A DNA stretch of 64,000 nt from Rhamnusium bicolor (Eukaryota > Arthropoda > Insecta > Coleoptera > Cerambycidae). The notes beneath the pieces are model-generated. The model ran no database searches and had not been told where the DNA came from. It was given only the letters and a program-made list of their open reading frames with translations. Where the stretch lies: NCBI GenBank assembly GCA_029963845.1, contig JANEYF010001958.1:2356001-2420000 (forward strand). The letters are read 5' to 3'. Position 1 is the stretch's first letter. Every line of letters begins with the position of its first letter. Positions 10,110 to 21,689 of the stretch are shown here, one piece after another. The position numbers and the translations under genes are program-made.

Positions 10110-11612
10110 AATTGAATTAAGTTTTAACTTAATTCGTATTTCAAACCTATAAAAAAATTAACAAGTTTTTTTGGAGTATTAAATTTTGTCTGTAATTTAG
10201 TACTAATTGCGTATTTTATTTAAAAATCACATAATTATTTTTGTTTATGAATATCATGATTAGAAATGTTAAAGAGATATTTACAGATTTTGTTAATAAT
10301 TGTGGAGCTGCACTTATTTTTTTTAAAGATAAATAATGGTTTTCAACGAAAAATTATGTATAAACAAATCGCTACTGTATCTCGCTTAATTTTTTAAATT
10401 TTCTGTTAATCATAGCAAGCTGTTTTTTTATTCCAATATCACAACACAAATCGTTTCGTCGCGAAAGCTTGCAAAAACTCAGTAGGTTTGTTACTTACGC
10501 CGGTGTTAAAAAATCAAAACAAAAACCGATCGCCTAATCACGATATCATTCTCGTGTACTTTTTATCATGGCAGTGCATTGTTGTTAGTTTTGTAAATAT
10601 TTAACTGTTTTAGATAACTAAAAATAGTTTTGTGTGTGTAGTTTCATGGGTTATTGATTCTGTAGTGGATTTGTGGAAATAATTCGAGGACATGTAAAAT
10701 TACAGACGATGTAGGTAAGTTGTTAAATTTGATATTAAATTTTTAGGTGTTCTTATTTTTCCATCTTGTAGCTTGTGGATTGTATATTCTTTATACATCT
10801 AAAGCAATTTATTATTAAATATGTTTAAATATACAGTGTGGAAATTAAGTAACGCATAAATTCAGTAATTCCGTTGATATTAATTTTTTGGAAAAAATCT
10901 CGAAGGGGTATAGCGATTTTAGCTTCAGCAAATATTTTCAGTCTATTTTCAGTTTCTTATGTCATTTATTTTTTAAGTTATGACGTCATCGACTTTTTTT
11001 TAAATGACGACCTATATTTTTTTATTATTGATTTTGGTAGTAGTTTTTATTTCGGTTCCTACCGTATAAAATTTTCAGTATGTTATTATTTGAAAAAAAT
11101 CGAGAAAAACAATCTTAAAGTTCAAATAACAAAAATTCATTAAATTGGGAAAATTTATCTAGTTGCAGGTGTATCACATTAGTTCGATTTTTCAACTATT
11201 TGTATAATTTCAAAATAAAAACGAATGTGCCGTCGATAACTTTCCGTCAAACTTAGGCAACTGGATAAATTTTCCCAATTTAATGAATTTTTGTTATTTG
11301 AACTTTAAGACTGTCTCTCGATTTTTTCAAATAATAACATACTGAAAAATTTTATACGGTCGGAACCGGAATAAAAACTACTATCAAAATCAATAATAAA
11401 AAATATAGGTTGTCATTTAAAAAAAGACGATGACGTCATAACTTAAAAAATAAATGACATAAGAAACTGAAAATAGACTGAAAATATTTGCTGAAGTTTA
11501 AAACGCTTCGAGATTTTTTCCAGAAAATTAATATCAACGGAATTACTGAATTTACGCGTTACTTAATTTCCACACTGTACAGAACAACAAATAATGTTTT
11601 TAAATGTAGCGG
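10110..11612 (+). repeat. Interspersed repeat, copy 2, interrupted by a palindromic element
   Basis: Same repeat as 4998-5775, in the same orientation. Similarity runs from about 10110 to 10833, then stops at a TA-flanked palindrome, then continues at 11580 (compare TTTTTAAATGTAG with 5750-5763). It carries a GTAAGTTG word near 10715. No coding function is visible. Confidence 0.8.
10834..11577. mobile_element. Palindromic (foldback) MITE of Tc1/mariner type
   Basis: The element is 744 bases, with TA at 10832-10833 and 11578-11579. Its two arms of about 330 bases (10834 to about 11168, and about 11250 to 11577) are near-perfect reverse complements around an 80-base centre. The terminus is CAGTGTGGAAATTAAGTAAC. 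It has no transposase; an 89-codon open frame in the left arm is a by-product of the sequence. The arms share a TGACGTCAT word. It would be mobilised only by a mariner transposase supplied in trans. Confidence 0.9.
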
Positions 11613-12516
11613 GAGATCTGATTAATTTTATTTAAATTTATCTTTTTGATTTTAGCGTTTATTAACATGATTGTCTTTGATGAATCATATAATTTTCTAA
11701 ATCTATGAATATGATATACAGGGTGAGGCACTAGTGCGTCCGACTTCGATATGTCGAGTTCTATGATAGCTAGAAACTTGATTTAAAAAAATAAATTAAC
11801 TAGACAAAAAAGCCTATAACCGGAAATTGTTCTCGAATATACAGCGTGAGCCAAGACGATTTTACAGGGTCAATTAACATTTTTTTTAAATGGAATGTCA
11901 TGTATATCAGAACATTTTTTGAAGCCTCTTTGGGGCCTCCTTCCATTCCTGTATTATTATTGACTCGCTCCCAACCACTTGGATGTAACGATTTTTTTGT
12001 TGTTGAAATTATACTATTTACACGTGTATATTAAAAAAATCACTACAGTCACAATTACCGATTTTAAGAAAAAATATGTCAGTACCAGTTATGAGATGTC
12101 TGTGTGATGACACTCAGCCATTTTCACTTCCTAAAAGTATACAGGGTGGCCAAAACTAATTTTTAAATTTACAACTATTTGAACTGAATTGTCTCAATTT
12201 ATCCAAAGGAACACCCCTGTATATTTTTGGACGATGTAATGTAGACATGAAAAACGAACATTTTTTGTAAGTACATCTCTATGTCTATTTGTAACCATTT
12301 TCAATTTATTGAAAAATAACTGCAAAATTCAGCAATAAAAATTAAAAACATACATTTTTTTGTAATTCAAGAGAAGATTCAGTTTTTTATTTTATTAATT
12401 AAGTAAACTAAAATACGCAATGATGAGATTTTCAATGGCTGATCTCTTGTTTACACTATTATTGTATTTTTTATGCATATCACTCATTTAATAACCGTTT
12501 TTTTTTTAATTGTTTA
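11613..12516. other. Intergenic with mariner-like terminal fragments
   Basis: TACAGGGTG-type termini occur near 11717 and 12140, and a weaker TACAGCGTG near 11834. These are typical scars of decayed TA-inserting elements. No gene is visible. Confidence 0.5.
12142..12219. mobile_element. Very short TA-flanked MITE remnant
   Basis: TA then CAGGGTGGCCAAAAC at the left, and GGAACACCCCTG then TA at the right, spaced 78 bases apart. The ends are imperfect inverted repeats of the mariner type. There is no internal coding. Confidence 0.45.
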
Positions 12517-12744
12517 TCTATAATCTTCGTATTTTCAAAATTAAATTGATGGAGATTGTTTAGCCTATGTTCCACCAAGACAGTAGGATTACTTTATTTC
12601 TTTAAGGCGTTATATATATTCTTTTGATCATTTTTATGTTCCTCCACTCGTGTTTTTAGATACCTACCGGTTTGACCTATATATACCTTAGTACAATTGC
12701 CTTTAGGAATTTTATAAATAACATCAGATTCTAGATCTTTGGTG
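12517..12744 (-). pseudogene. Penelope-like GIY-YIG endonuclease fragment
   Basis: On the minus strand the reading is VIYKIPKGNCTKVYIGQTGR followed by YLKTRVEEHKND. This matches the start of the GIY-YIG domain in Penelope-like elements (a VYxIPCxxCxxxYIGQTGR pattern). It then reads through NALKK, a stop, and VEHRLNNLHQFNFENTKIID. The first Cys of the usual C-x-x-C is replaced by Lys-Gly. No reverse transcriptase is attached, so this is an isolated remnant of a different PLE lineage from the one at 2047. Confidence 0.7.
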
Positions 12745-12807
12745 TTTTGGCCTTGATTTTAGTAAAAAATAATTTTTTTGTTTGTGTTTTTACTTTTTAA
12801 TGATATA

Positions 12808-14013
12808 CAGTGTGTCTCACTTAAGAGTGTAACAGCGTAATAATTCTTTTTGTTTTTTGCCCGATTTAAATCAAACTGGTCTCAAAAGATAGAGGTCTCC
12901 AAGTCTATTTAAGACCACAAAATCACTTTCCATCTTTAAATGCAAGGCCATCTGCAATGCTAAATTATAAGAAAGAAACCAAAAATCATAGTAGGCATTT
13001 TTTAATCAAAAAATTTTCTAAACAAAACTTGTTCGAAATCCTTTAAAAACCCTGAATCCGAAGTTTAGTTAAATTCTAAAAAAGATGAGGTTTTGATGAA
13101 AAAAATCAATTTAGGCATTTTAATAAAAACTATTTCTAAATTTATTTTTTTGAAACACAATTTACACAAATGAATAATAAATATAACCAAAAGAATTAAA
13201 TATTATGTTCTATCAAACCTCCATTAGCCCTAATGCATGCCTCATTTCGCTTTCTGTTCTTGTTCATAACTATTCGGAGGGTTGCAGGCGTAATTTCAGC
13301 TCAAGCTTGCCTAATCCGGTTTTCCATTTGTAGTCTATTTCGTGGCTGCATTTTGTAGACCTCGTTCTTTAGAAAGTAAGTCCAAAGGCGTGAGGTCAGG
13401 TGACCTCGGAGGCCAATCAATAAAAAGGGCTATTTCTTCCAATCCACCTCCGGGGAAAGTTGTCGTTTACCCAATTCCGTACTACCATTGTATTGTGGAT
13501 TGGGGCTCCATCAAGTTGAAATATCAGATTGTTGTATGCAATAAGGGGCAAGTTTTCAATTTCGATTGAAAATTTAAAAATATGCTAGAATACAAACAGT
13601 CAGACAGAATTCCAACAGATTTACTTGACAACTAATCTGACATTTACAAAATTGTCTTTTAGTAGAAACAAAGGAATTAGAGCATGCTTATCAAAACGAG
13701 AAATTGGGCCTGGAATTTTTTTCATCAAAACCTAATTTTTTTTAGAATTTAACTAAACTTCGGATTCAGGGTTTTTGAATGATTTCAAACAAAATTTATT
13801 AATACAATTTTTTGATTAAAAAAATGCCTACTATGATTTTTTGATTTCTTCCATATAATTTAGCATCGTAGATGGCCTTGCATTTAAAGATATAAAGTGA
13901 TTTTGTGGTCTTAAATAGACCTTAGTGACCTCTATCTTTTGAGACCAGCTTGATTTAAATCAGACAAAAAACATAAGAATTATTACACTGTTACACTCTT
14001 AAGTGAGACACTG
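12808..14013 (-). mobile_element. Mariner-type element, internally deleted
   Basis: The element is 1206 bases with TA at 12806-12807 and 14014-14015. Terminal repeats of roughly 300 bases begin CAGTGTGTCTCACTTAAGAG and match the complement of the right end. Only the C-terminal part of a transposase is left inside. It is a non-autonomous derivative. Confidence 0.85.
13210..13540 (-). pseudogene. Mariner transposase, C-terminal remnant
   Basis: On the minus strand, across two frames, the reading goes from LDGAPIHNTMVVRNWVND through DWPPRSPDLTPLDLL to the C-terminal RIRQA/AEITPATLRIVMNKNRKR and ACIRANGGLIEH-type words. These are the second and third catalytic Asp blocks plus the family's usual C-terminal NGG motif. 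The helix-turn-helix and first Asp are deleted. Several frameshifts and stops are present. Confidence 0.75.
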
Positions 14014-14015
14014 TA

Positions 14016-15590
14016 TATGTGGAGTCATTATTAAAAGTTTTACATAATTTCTTTGAAAGGTTCTTAATACATATATGGTATTTTGTAATATTTTTCTGTT
14101 TGCAGATCTTGTTTCTTTGAAGGTTGTGCAGTGTTTTTATTTAATATTTTTTCCCCAAGTTTAAAGGGTAATTATTTTTGGTTAGATATTGTTGAATTGT
14201 TGAATTTTTTCCCAGAAATCTTTATGTGATAGATGTAATATTCTGTATTTAATTTTTTTTGTGATTTATACATACATTTTTATGTTTTTTATAATAATTA
14301 AAAAAAAAATTCTAATTTTATGAACCTTCAAACTGTTTTAAATATCAACTATTAGTTATTTTATAGTAGGGTGTTTCTTTGCTTTAGAATATGTTAAAAA
14401 TTGTCCTAAGGATGATTTAATTAAAATTGAAACGTCGACTATATAAAAATTGGTTTCTCTACATATAAAACTTGGCCTATCCCCATTAAACGTAAAATAC
14501 ACAGCCATACAAGGCTATTATCTCTGCACATAACCTTGTATAATGTGTTATTTTAAACTAAATGCCTTGTATATTTTAACAGTAAAATCCTGTGTTATTA
14601 CCTGCAGAAAGTCGTCTGATTTGCATCAAAATATATTAACGTTTTATCTATTACGGAGAGAATACACTAAAAGCCGAGTAAATTACAACTTTTTACGGCT
14701 CGTGGGGTAGAACATCAAACTACTCACCCCCATCTGAACGGCAAAACGCATTTTGTCACCGATTTCACCACCATTTTCTCCACTGTCCTTTTGTTAATCC
14801 GTAACCGCACCGCCAGCACTGCTCATCATCAGTATCAAATTACAACAGCCCCGGCATATTAATCGGTAATATCAGACCACAATCCGTACACTTGGAACAA
14901 TACATGTCGCGGTACTAACAACTAACTATTCTGTAGTTTTGTCTGTTCGCCGAATGAAATACTACAAAATTATAATGTTATACGATACCGTTCCATGCAG
15001 GATAATCGCAGCAAGCTGTGCTGAATCAGGGTAGGTAATTCCAGGCAGATGTAATCATAATGGGATAAAAGCAACCCCATACGTATCGCCCGTGTATATC
15101 GCACCGACCAATGGAGTTATTTTGCAAAAATACAATAGGCAGCCATGTTGCATGGACCGCCACGGTTCAGGTAGCAAATGTGTGTTCAATTTTTGTTGAA
15201 AATAATAGTAAATGCGGGGGATGTTAGGCAAGAAACGTTTTTTGTTTGTGAATGGTTTTTGGTGAGGTGAGGTATTTTATGAGTTTATTTTTTTATTTTT
15301 ATTTATTTAAATGCAAAATCCAACAAAACAATTTTGAGTGTTACAACAATTTTTTTTAATGAAATATATAATGTATACGAACAAAACATATAGAATTGTA
15401 TATACATATATAAATATACACTTGTACATATACATCGACATACATATATACATATAAATAAAGAATACAGTAGATTACAAGACATCAAGGTGCAAAACAG
15501 AGTTTTTGACCACACTTTCATTGCAGAAAAATATATCAGCACAATCTTCAAGTTTAGCGTAGTTGTCATACATTTGGTGTATTGGGGAGG
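14016..15590. other. Intergenic; a GC-richer stretch at about 14690-15160
   Basis: 14016-14690 and 15180-15590 are AT-rich with no gene. About 14690-15160 is visibly richer in G and C and low in repeats (for example CCGTAACCGCACCGCCAGCA), but has no long open frame. It could be unique regulatory or exon-adjacent DNA; I cannot assign it. Confidence 0.35.
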
Positions 15591-15686
15591 CCAAGAGAAT
15601 GTTAGTTTTTAGTATGTGTGAAATAAATGCGTTGTTATGGCGAGCAGAAATTCTAGGAACTTTTATAATTTACTTGATTTAATGGG

Positions 15687-17850
15687 TTAATCCAAATGAT
15701 TATTAACAATTGTATATAGAAAAATTATGAATTGAAATATTCTTCGTCTTGTGAGACTTGGTAAGTTAAATCTTTCTAACAATATATTTTGTGGAAATCT
15801 AATAGGTGGATATGTGCCATCAAGAGTGTACACTGCAGATTTTAAAAACTTACGTTGAATATTTTCTAATTGTAATATATTGACATTATAAATTGGATTC
15901 CACACAACTGAAGCATATTCAGGGCGAGATCTAACAAATCTTACATAGAGTAAACGATGAATGTTGACATTTTTAAAACCTTTGCAGTTCCTGCTTACAA
16001 AGCCAAGACTCTTAAATGCAGAAGTAGTTACCATTTCGACGTGCTTATTGAATGATAATTTAGGATCAAAATACACGCCAAGGTCTTAGATAATATCAAG
16101 TCTTTGTCAAATAACAGTATCAATATTACAATTATACACGTACAGATTATGCTTCCGGCCAAATGACATGACATTACACTTGCTAGCACTGAGGGGTAGA
16201 TAGTTGTTGACGCACCAGTAATTCAAACTATCCAAGGTTTTTGCAGAATTTCACAATCACGAACGTTATCAGTAAACCGGTACATTTTTAGGTTGTCTGC
16301 ATACAAGAGGAAGTGAACATTAGTATCCAAGCTTTCAAAAATATCATTAATGAACATTACAAAGAAGAGCGGTCCGAGTATCGAACCCTGTGGCACGCCA
16401 GATCTTTGCAAGGAATTATTTGATTTATGAGCACGGTGCTGAACAAATTGATGTCGATTCTCTAGATATGACTGTATTAAAGGAAGTAACGAGAGACCAA
16501 ATTTGTCAAGTTTAGAAATCAAAGCATCCTGTCAAAAGCCTTAGAAAAGTCTGTGTAGATAGAATCTACCTGACCCCCTCGATCAAGACCTTCGCAAAGA
16601 AATTGTGTTTTGCACACAAGGTTCGTTACTGTAGATCGACCCTTCATAAAGCCATGCTGATCAATAGATATTAAGCCAGATACGTGAGTTTACGTATAAT
16701 CGTGAAGAAAAATTTTAAAAATTTTCCCGATGTTACAAATAATAGTGATGGGCCTATAGTTCGTTACAAGGGCATATTTACGTATGGGCTGATTGGGCTA
16801 TAGCCCAGGGTGGCAGAATTGCAGGAGTGGCAAGTATCTCTTCACTTTGATGTAAAAAAAAAACAGTCTGAACGCGCTTTAAGGCTAGGCTCAATTTCTA
16901 TGTCTCCCCCAGGAAATTCTCTAGGAATCGTAAATTATAATTTTTCCAGTCAATTTTTGATTAATTTTCAAAAAATATTGAGCTTTGGGGGCAGCCAAAT
17001 TTAAGTAGCTCTGGCCGACACTAAACCAAAATACACCACTGGTTCGTTATGTCACTCTTTTTCCCCTTTTTGGACACTGGACACACACGTGAATTTTTTC
17101 CATTTTTGAGAAAATCTCTAAGTACTGAGATTTAAATTGAAAATTATTAGAAGAGCTTTAGCAAATACAGTTGAACAATCTTTAATTAGAAATGACGGAA
17201 TTAGATCAGGGCCCATGGTCATTGTGGCTTTAATTTTCCTTATAGATTGGTATATTTCCTCCGCAATGCAGATAAGTTTAAGATATTTAAATTCAAACTA
17301 CTTACGTCGTCAAATTTACAGAATGTATGGGACGTAAAGGATTTAGAAAAAAGTCCGCAAAACTATCAGTTATTATTTGGGGGTCTTCAATCATTTGATT
17401 CTCGTAAGTTAGCGATGACCGAATGGATAAAGAATTGTTTTTGATTTAATGAAACTCCAAAAATTGTTAGGATTGGTTTGCATGTTACTTTTCAATATTG
17501 TCTAAATATAACGTGTATCGATGTCAGATTTAATTCTTGATCTCGATGTTTTAAATGTATTGTAATATTCAATGTTACCAAATTCTTTATATTTGTTTAA
17601 TGTTTTTTCCTTCTTCTTAAATATCATGGATTATCTGTCTATTAAATCATGTGGGATAAAACCCACAACTTTTTTTATTTTTTAAGTACATATGTATCAA
17701 AAATATCACATAATTTTAAATATAGTGCATCTACTGCTGTATCTACATTATTAAAATGCTCCAGAAAAGTCCAATCTATAAGGCCAGTTGGCATTTTTTT
17801 AAGTAACGTTTTTATGTTTAAATCATTTGCATTATGATATTTATTTTTTA
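15687..17850 (-). pseudogene. LINE ORF2 (linker and reverse transcriptase)
   Basis: From the 5' side (high coordinates), decayed linker sequence (NIKTLLKKMPTGLIDWTFLE, about 17830-17770; EYYNTFKTSRSRIKSD) leads to MGPDLIPSFLIKDC at about 17215. The reading is cut at 17041 inside ...SDITN and resumes at 16766 with YRPITIICNIGKIF. Next are STVTNLVCKTQFL, SGVPQGSILGPLFF (16400) and the catalytic box YADNLKMY, where the second Asp of YADD is Asn. The thumb follows as PKLSFNKHVEMVTTSAFKSL, with YASVVWNPIY (15687-16076). Multiple stops show it is inactive. Confidence 0.8.
16767..17041. mobile_element. Non-autonomous hAT-like element inside a LINE
   Basis: The insertion is 275 bases, flanked by the 8-bp duplication GTTCGTTA (16759-16766 and 17042-17049). 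The left end reads CAAGGGCATATTTACG; the right end read inward is CAGTGGTGTATTTTGG, an imperfect terminal inverted repeat of hAT type. Subterminal GGGCTATAGCCCAGGGTGGC resembles the GC-rich subterminal region of many hAT elements. There is no transposase. Removing it rejoins the LINE reading frame at ...SDITN/YRPIT. Confidence 0.8.
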
Positions 17851-17860
17851 GGTAGGTTTT

Positions 17861-19255
17861 TTATTCGTCAGAATGCCACTTTACATGACGTATCTTTACA
17901 CAAAATGCATGCATTTTCAGATTATTTCAAAGCCGGACTTTTTTAAAACTGTTAGTTATAATTCCATTAGCTTTTTAAATACGCGTAAAGGGTGTTCCAA
18001 TGGTGCGTCAAAGTTCAATGTCGGCCTTATTAGAACACTTATTTTTAATTCATCTGTGCCATGAGGCCATATTGAAAATATTTGAGCCACATATCTTCTT
18101 ATTAATATAAGTTTTAACATGCGTATCTTTAAAATACTGTATTACTTATAATTGGAGATAAGGATGACATCATAACCTATGGTTTTTATTATTTGAAACG
18201 CAACTAACGGTAGTTTTTCAAACAACCTTCAACCATATCGAATAATCCTAAGGATTTAGATATCTAGGATCCACAATTCGGGAGCACACTGTATATAACT
18301 CTCACTCAAATCCAGGACTACTAACGAATAAAACCAACAAATAACTGTCAGTAATACGCCACTTGCCACTTGACAATGAAAGTACCAGCCTGAATATGTA
18401 CGCCCCTAATTTTTTTTGGGAGCATTAATCAAGCATCCTGTTATCATGCATTTTATTCAATTAATTTTAATCAAATCAACGACAATTTTTAGAGAAGTGG
18501 GCTGTCACGATTCATTATTGTGCTGTCTTTAATTACGGGCACCCATAATTAGAATTAATTAAAATCGTTTAAATTTGAACTAGTTGGTCTAGTGACCTGT
18601 GATTTTGTTTTCATAGAATATTAGACGTTTTTATTTTCAAAAATTACAAATTTGGCCACATATACATATGTATATTTGTTAGGTAACTTGGATTCGGATG
18701 ACAACACAAAAAATTACATATTTATTCTAAAGAGAAACATTCCAATATAATGTTCAACTTTCATGGTTTGTAACTTGAAAATGGTTATGGTTTATGATAC
18801 TCTTTTTTGTCTATCGTTATTTATTTGTGACATCCTATAATATTCCTTCTCACCCTACTTGGTTATTAAGCCACTGCCCTACAAATTATTTAAAGAAATT
18901 TAATAAATAAACTTCTGCGCCAAGAGGATTAGTCATAGGTAGGTTTTTGAAAAAAATATGTTTGCCTATTCAAAACGTCTCTCTGATTCCGTTCTCAAAA
19001 ATTAGAGAAACATTTCATTAATAAAAGCATTTTTAAGCAATGTCGAACAAGACAGTTTTGGAAAAGAAAGTAATGTAATAATACCAGAAGAAAACTTAAA
19101 GAATCCTCCATTATTTTCTTCATTGGTGATACATATGTGTTGAATTACTCTATAGATTTTTGTACGAACTGGATGTCATTCCTTAGGGACGAAAAAAGTA
19201 GACACAATATCAATACCGGAAATGACCCCATCTTTGAAATTTTAAATGGAACATC
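17861..19255. other. Intergenic with decayed TA-element termini
   Basis: A GGGTGTTCCAATGGTGCGTC terminus near 17991 and a CACACTGTATA end near 18287 suggest a decayed MITE of about 300 bases. A similar sequence (TTGCGTCAAAGTCC) appears at 36590. No gene is visible. TTAGGTAAC and other short words are not repeated. Confidence 0.4.
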
Positions 19256-21110
19256 CTGTATATTCTTGCATTTTTTGATTTCGGAGACGATTTTAAGTAC
19301 GATAGCATATACTAATAAAATTTCGTCATTGCCACTCTTTATCCTCTACAAGGTGGCGCTGTCAAATTTTAAATCCTGCGTTTCGTCTTCCAGAAACCAT
19401 CATCAACTAGTTTTTTTAAATACGGACCTGGATTTTTTATTTTATTTTTTTGTTACTTTTGGACTCCCTAAATGCTATGACCCATCACAAATTTTGATTT
19501 TCAAACGTTTCGATGACAAAAACTGACATTTTCTGTATTTTTTAAAAATATTTATTACGACATTGTTTATAAAACAAATTATTACTTCTGGCTAAATAAT
19601 GTTAATAATAATTAATTAATTAATTAATAACTGTATACCTAAAATTTAAAAGGAACACAATTTAAACCTAAAGTAAATGCTCAAATATCACCCCTTGCAC
19701 CTCTATGCATTTTTCGCATGCGTCTTCACAGATTGCCCGTAACCACCCGCTGGATTACGCTTCCTCTTGCTCTTAAATCTGTTATCTTTAACATTAAATT
19801 TTGGCGCAAAATGTTTATGTCACGTGGAGTATCTTGATACAAATGGCTTTTTAAAAATCCCCATAAAAAATAATCCTGCGGGGACAAATCCGGGCTTCTA
19901 GCAGGCCAGCGCACTACCCCTTAGTTTTCAGTCCACTGATTAGGAAATGTTTCATTAAGAAACTGTGTGACGGCCCTTGCATTATGGGCTGGTGCGCCAT
20001 CCTGTTACCACCACAGTTGCCGAAGCATATTTAAAGGCTCGTCATCAAGCGCATCTAATATATAATTTCGGATGAAATTAAGATAGCGTTCAGCTTTTAA
20101 GTTTCCATCGTAAATAATTGGCCCCAAGATTTTATTTCGGTACAACCCAACCCAAACTTTAAATGATGCCCGTCCCTGCCTTCGCACTTACAGCATTTCT
20201 AACAGTTTCTTCATCTTCAGCTTCTATTCGTCCGCCATAAGCATTTCGGGGTTTACCAAAACTTCCAAAAAGTCCCAAATTTTTGTCCAAAGTATTAAAA
20301 TACGAATAATGGGGTTGTGGACGCTCGGGTATCTTTCTAAATATCGTTCACATGAAATTTGCGAAGTTCTATTGACACCGTAATAAATCCGAAACATATC
20401 ACGTTTTTCTCAATTGGAAAAAAGGTGTTATTTTTATTGTCCCAAATTATTTAAAAATTTAAACTGTCATATTAGGGCAATTTCTTGTTTTAATATCAAG
20501 GCCGCCTTTTTCATTTTCCGTTAATATTACAGAAATAAGCTCAATATAAACGAGGTGGACAGACACATTAGATTGAAATAAAAGTATTTGACTTATCCTA
20601 TTTTTTAAAATCCTATTTACGCATTTAGGATTTGGAAATAAATAAGAAATAGGTATTACATTGATATTTACTATTATTACATCTAAATTAGTTACCTAGC
20701 AATAAGTAATTTAGTTATAATTATAATGACTTTTTATCCGATTTTATTATAGCTTTTCATCAGTATCATTAATTTAGATATTTATTTTTTTACCTAGCGA
20801 ACAAATTTAGAATTTTGAAAGAATAATTTGTTTTAAAAAAATGTGCTGTACTAATTATTTTTTTAAATACGGAAAATGTCAGTTTTTGTCATCGAAACGT
20901 TTGAAAATCAAAATTTGTGATGGTTCATAGCATTTGGGTCGTCCAAAGGTAACAAAAAATAAAATAAAAATTCCAGGTCCGTATTTAAAAAAAAGTTAAT
21001 GATGGTTCTGGAAGACGAAACGTCTGATTTCAAACTTGATAGCGCCATCTTGTAGAGGATAAAAAGTGGCAATGGGGAAATGTTATTCGTTTTAAAATTT
21101 GTTTTCAAAT
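19256..21110 (-). mobile_element. Mariner remnant with long inverted repeats
   Basis: About 19300-19540 and 20870-21090 are reverse complements of each other; both hold ATTTTGATTTTCAAACGTTT and the same neighbouring words. A decayed transposase lies between them on the minus strand. The outer ends are unclear: a CATCCTGTATA terminus at about 19250 may be the left end, while the right end merges into unrelated sequence. Confidence 0.7.
19680..20440 (-). pseudogene. Mariner transposase, internally deleted
   Basis: The N-terminal part (about 20440-20190) reads FRIYYGVNRTSQISCERYLE and KPRNAYGGRIEAEDEETVRN in different frames. It is joined directly to the catalytic region VWVGLYRNKILGPIIYDGNL (about 20160), so roughly the helix-turn-helix to first-Asp segment is missing. 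Then come WWxQDGAPAHNARAVTQFL (x is a TAA stop), RWPARSPDLSPQDYFLWGFL and, at the C-terminus, SVIQRVV with EKCIEVQGVIFEH. The second and third catalytic Asp are present. It cannot make an active enzyme. Confidence 0.8.
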
Positions 21111-21425
21111 AACGTCAGAAAAAAATAAAAATGTTTTATGAAATTTCGTTTTTTTTCCGGATATTTCAGAAAGTATTCGGAATTTTCCAAATTCCAAAAC
21201 AGCATTTTGATAAGCATCAAATTGCACAACTTTGCCATGCTTTAACCGATCCTGTATCTCTTGCGGTTTCCAAGATCCCAATGATGAGGCTAGAAAATGG
21301 GCCACCTTGTACAGTGAATGCACTCAAATCAATCAAATGGACCAAAACGTTATCGTTTTCAAATTTTTTAAAACTATGTAGTCATGCATAAAATCGTCAC
21401 CGGAATCCAAAAATGTAAGATTATA

Positions 21426-21607
21426 CAGGGTATTTCATTTGAAATTTCAAAGTTGGGGGCACTTCCGGTGAAACCGAAAGTGATGGAAAAGAGTCAAAAA
21501 ATGAAAAGTTGGCCGTTTTTGGTATATATTACTCCTGCCGAGTTTAAGACTTTGATCTTGAAAACTTTGGAAACTATGGTTTGTCCAATGATTCCGTTGA
21601 CACCCTG
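21426..21607. mobile_element. Short TA-flanked MITE
   Basis: The element is 182 bases with TA at 21424-21425 and 21608-21609. The left end is CAGGGTATTTCATTTGAAAT; the right end read inward is CAGGGTGTCAACGG. It contains CACTTCCGGTGAAACCGAAA, a decayed form of the ACTTCCGGT hairpin also seen at 36886-36906. Its termini are of the mariner group. Confidence 0.6.
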
Positions 21608-21689
21608 TATAACAATGTCTCACATGTCAATGAAAATATATAAACAGAAAACTGACATGTCATTTCCTTCGTCAATTACAATGACTTAA

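Larger units (their letters stand above)
15600..17860 (-). mobile_element. LINE, minus strand, interrupted by a hAT-like MITE
   Basis: A non-LTR retrotransposon extends from its 3' region (about 15600) back to the end of the endonuclease/linker region (about 17860). Sequence blocks match the LINE at 28370-33141 (PDLIPSFLIKDC here, PDLIPSFLVKDC there). The reverse transcriptase is split by a 275-base insertion flanked by GTTCGTTA. Confidence 0.8.

Noticed and set aside
10874..11143. 89-codon open frame in the palindrome arm
   Set aside because: It lies wholly within an inverted-repeat arm, is low complexity (Phe/Tyr/Ile-rich) and has no motif.
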